Positions 5,494 to 5,531 of a stretch of 5,531 bases of DNA are shown in pieces. Every line of letters begins with the position of its first letter. Positions within the stretch are counted from its first letter, which is position 1. The notes under the pieces were generated by a model. It did not search any database. It worked only from the letters and a program-made list of their open reading frames with translations, and had not been told where the DNA came from. Made by a program: the position numbers and the translations under genes. The DNA lies in the NCBI GenBank assembly GCA_030587505.1, contig JAUQYY010000073.1, forward strand, positions 1 to 5,531. Reading direction: 5' to 3'. The stretch comes from Candidatus Sigynarchaeota archaeon. Its GTDB lineage: Archaea > Asgardarchaeota > Jordarchaeia > Jordarchaeales > Jordarchaeaceae.

Positions 5494-5505
5494 TAATTTA
5501 TATTT
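5494..5505 (-). promoter_or_regulatory. TATA box of the AbrB-PhoU gene
   Basis: On the minus strand AAATATAAATTA sits in an A/T block (5491-5531). A start about 26 bases downstream falls near 5474, just before the ribosome site, giving a leader of roughly 15 bases. Between box and start the sequence ACGGTAATAACGT (5492-5480) is a weak inverted repeat (ACG...CGT) and a possible operator. Confidence 0.6.
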
Positions 5506-5531
5506 ATTTTCCATAAATTTTTTATATTCTA

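Overview
The window looks like a chromosomal segment of an archaeon, though not one I can place in a lineage. The evidence is an AbrB-PhoU fusion of the archaeal type, a minimal nucleotidyltransferase/HEPN pair with a 4-base overlap, an Mth938-domain protein, a pyruvate kinase with archaeal-like length, AT-rich TATA-like boxes upstream of the genes, and strong GGAGG or GGTGA ribosome binding sites on GTG and TTG starts.

Layout, left to right. Positions 45-919 (minus) hold a two-gene operon: a MntA-type nucleotidyltransferase followed by a HEPN protein, overlapping as ATGA. Positions 920-1560 hold no intact gene. The minus strand there carries a TATA-like box and what looks like a single-frameshift 71-codon reading frame running into the nucleotidyltransferase start, then vaguer coding-like scraps. 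Positions 1567-1917 (plus) encode an Mth938-domain protein with a TTG start. Positions 1918-2421 are intergenic, with a dense cluster of nested inverted repeats (1989-2064) and an 8-T run on the minus strand. Positions 2422-3834 (plus) encode pyruvate kinase. Positions 3835-4420 are again without an intact gene, but hold a good TATA box and a broken reading frame that resembles the start of an FAD-linked oxidase. Positions 4421-5458 (minus) encode the AbrB-PhoU regulator, with a clear promoter and ribosome binding site near the right edge.

The five intact genes do not form one pathway: a putative toxin-antitoxin-like pair, an orphan Mth938 protein, a central glycolytic enzyme, and a phosphate-type regulator without visible transport genes. 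Only about two thirds of the window is intact coding sequence, low for an archaeon. Three gaps of roughly 500-640 bases look like eroded or frameshifted material, or unannotated RNA, and are the most interesting part. I do not see a convincing new multi-gene system. The best leads are the frameshifted 71-codon frame abutting the NTase/HEPN pair, the structured T-terminated minus-strand element at 1952-2064, and the altered potassium-site residues of pyruvate kinase.
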